64,000 nucleotides of DNA. Source: Amoebophrya sp. A120 (taxonomy: Eukaryota > Sar > Dinophyceae > Syndiniales > Amoebophryaceae). The notes beneath the pieces were generated by a model. That model did no database searches, was not told the DNA's origin, and saw only the letters and a program-made list of their open reading frames with translations. The position numbers were made by a program, and so were the translations under genes. Where the stretch lies: the NCBI GenBank assembly GCA_905178155.1, contig CAJINV010000001.1, forward strand, positions 12,383,832 to 12,447,831. The letters run 5' to 3'. Shown piece after piece: positions 62,330 to 64,000 of this stretch (position 1 is its first letter; each line of letters begins with the position of its first letter).

Positions 62330-64000
62330 TCATGTCCTTTCAAACTGTGGGCAGTTCCCGCGCGGCTGGAAGTGCGCCGTGACAGGCTTGCACGAAATTT
62401 GCCGGCGACAGTACAAGCAGGAGTGCTGTCTGCAGTAGGGACAGCGCAGGTGGTTGTTCACATGATTGGGGTTGTCAAGCCACCGAACCACCACCACGCG
62501 ACAGACGGCGCACCGCACGCGTTCGTACAAGTTCTGGTCCACGTACTGTGCCCCGTCCTGCAGGGCGCGCTGGAGCCCGGCCTGCCCGAGCCGCGCCACC
62601 TCCTCGTTCCACTGTCGGATCGCGTCCTGGTCGAACAGGACGCAGGATTTTGGGTTGTCGGAGCGAAAGTGGTCGTAGCTGTCAATCACCTATCAAGTGC
62701 AAAAGTGTCTGGGTCTGGAACAGTCATGCTGCTTTTGCATGACACAGAAGGCCTGCCATGGAAGCTCTAGCATCACAGGTTTCGAGAAGCTTCTGCAATG
62801 CCGAATCTGCATGACAAGTGCCCCACTCTGGTGACAGAAAGTGGCCAGCTCGAGCTCTTGCTGCCTGTGCATGAGAGATTTTTATGGGTTGTCAAATGCG
62901 CATCACAAGTTTGCATTCTTCCAAACCCAGACATTTTTGCATTTGATATCACCTTCAGACACTGCCAGCAGAACACCGTGCGGCAGTTCTCGCACTTCAT
63001 CTTGTTGCACCCGGAGATCTTCTGGATCGCGAAGCTGCAGGTCGGGCACTTCCGGCTGGTCTGGTTGATCAGCATCAGGGACTTCGCCTCCGCGACCCGG
63101 TTCTGCGCGGCCTGGCCCTGGTTGCTCAAGATCTGGGCCCGGCTCGGCGCCACCTCACAGAACGCCCGGTCCGGGTGGTAGACGTCGAGGCACTTGGCGC
63201 AGAATTGCAGCCGACACTTCTCGCACTCGCAGTAGTTGTCCTCCTGGATGATGCACGCTACGGTTTCCGGTTTCGGCTTCTGGTCGGCGCACCGGGGACA
63301 GTACGCAATGTCAGTCATTCCGTCCAGGGCCCGGCTCAGCGTCATGGCTTCAAACTTGTCGAGAAGCGCCTGGTTTATTGCAGCCTCGTCGCAGGATGAG
63401 CTTCTACCACTCTCAACAAGAACATCGAAGGTTGACTCAGTTTCAACATCGCCCAACAAAATTTCCCGTACCAGCGTGGTGTCGAAGGGTTCCGCGTTCG
63501 CGTATCAACTGTAAAAGTGTCTGGGTCTGGAAGAATTCATGTTTGTCATGCTTGTCTGGCATGACTCTTAAATCTGTCATGCACGTTACCCAAGAGCTCC
63601 GCTTTTCTGTGATGCAGAAGCGCAGTTTGTCATGCAGAATAGGCAACACTTAGGAGCTCAGAAACTTGTCATGCTGAGCCAGCATTTGTAGCCTGATCAT
63701 GAGACGCCACCCAGCATCACAGGTTTCCACCAGACCCAGACATTTTTACTTTTGATATCGCGGGCGGGCACACCATGCAGCGAATGTGATCCAGCGCCCC
63801 GTCATTTACGTGGACTTTGACCAGATTGACCAGACATGCGCGGCAACAGCGGTGCGCGCAGCTGGGGAGGGAGAAAAAATCCTTTCCCGCCTTGACGGTA
63901 CAGCAGATCGGACACTCTTGAGGCGTCTGCCGATAAACCGCCTGCTTCTTCCGCTCGTCATTTTCCAGCAACTGGAACGCCAGCCCCTGCGGCAGGTCCA
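62330..64000 (-). CDS. RING-IBR-RING (RBR) E3 ubiquitin ligase, RNF14-like, 5' part outside the window
   Basis: Minus strand exons: 64000-63758 (continuing beyond the window), 63497-62949, 62685-62330, separated by two introners. RING1 starts CPICC and ends CMVCPP. The IBR domain has YCPRC, CECEKC, FCAKC and YHPDRAFC. RING2 has KCPTC then SGCNKMKC, whose first Cys sits where RBR enzymes carry the catalytic thioester cysteine, and FCWQC. The following SYDHFRSDNPKSC block resembles the RNF14-type extension. A further Cys/His cluster (CAVC, H..H, CPYC, CLYC) ends the protein. RBR ligases accept ubiquitin from an E2 on that cysteine before passing it to substrate. Both introners fall between zinc-binding modules, and the joins PPANAEPFD and CLKVIDSYDHF are in frame. 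Confidence 0.92.
62691..62948. mobile_element. Introner, family A, in RBR ligase gene
   Basis: The element is 258 bp with target duplication TCACC (62686-62690 and 62949-62953). It has A-type inverted repeats; the right arm has one substitution (CCAAACCCAGACA). It lies just after the RING2 CWQC motif. Confidence 0.92.
63503..63757. mobile_element. Introner, family A1, in RBR ligase gene
   Basis: The element is 255 bp with target duplication TCGCG (63498-63502 and 63758-63762). It is closely similar to 12436-12688 in sequence and orientation. It lies between RING1 and IBR. Confidence 0.92.

Noticed and set aside
1-64000. CRISPR arrays, bacterial operons or ribosome binding sites
   Set aside because: The window is clearly eukaryotic with spliced genes; the tandem repeats seen have no spacers.
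1-64000. Integrated dinoflagellate spliced-leader relics
   Set aside because: I looked for the conserved GCCATTTTGGCTCAAG core on both strands and did not find it; a degenerate copy could be missed by eye.

Overview
This is nuclear DNA from a eukaryote, most likely a dinoflagellate or close alveolate. The evidence is the dense protein-coding layout, GT-AG introns, a long one-strand gene array, a CCCH zinc finger followed by a G-E-L-K-R-R-K tail of the kind common in dinoflagellate proteins, and above all introns that are themselves mobile elements (introners). Introners with terminal inverted repeats, target duplications and non-canonical splice sites are known from the syndinean parasite Amoebophrya. 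That genus is my best guess, by inference only.

Layout. One large + strand gene (821-10663) encodes a CCCH-finger/TRANK1-like superfamily 1 helicase of about 2,977 aa. It meets the rest of the window tail to tail across a 1.2 kb AT-rich island (10.7-11.9 kb). From 11.9 kb to the right edge every gene I can support is on the minus strand. In coordinate order these are: an ABCG half-transporter split by three introners (11955-15134); a SET methyltransferase (16952-18475); a relic of an ABCG 5' end (about 19005-19265); an intronless ABCG paralogue (19533-22295); an endonuclease/exonuclease/phosphatase protein (22748-24490); a GC-rich island (25.1-25.8 kb); an RPxSA-repeat protein with GT-AG introns (26837-30015); a W-S-x-D-N-R-R-L protein (30823-32103); a cellular RNA-dependent RNA polymerase (32336-38473); a split-domain tubulin ligase-like protein (39533-44782); an unknown gene with two introners (45759-47964); an unknown signal-anchor protein (48486-50963); a CCCH zinc-finger protein whose finger lies behind an introner (51722-55060); an Alba-domain protein (56371-58235); a polytopic membrane protein (59308-61720); and a 5'-truncated RING-IBR-RING E3 ligase (62330-64000).

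The most notable system is a set of 13 introners in 7 genes, in at least three sequence families. Each runs from TAT to ATA and has long terminal inverted repeats; 12 of 13 have exact 5-bp target duplications. In all 13 cases removing the element plus five adjacent bases restores the reading frame, and in several it restores a recognisable domain. In pairs inserted in opposite orientations, the outermost ~18 bp match the direction of host-gene transcription rather than the orientation of the element core. This suggests that the ends carry splice information that is remade or selected after insertion.

Exon models were built by hand from reading-frame arithmetic, splice-site inspection and paralogue comparison. 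No transcript data were available.
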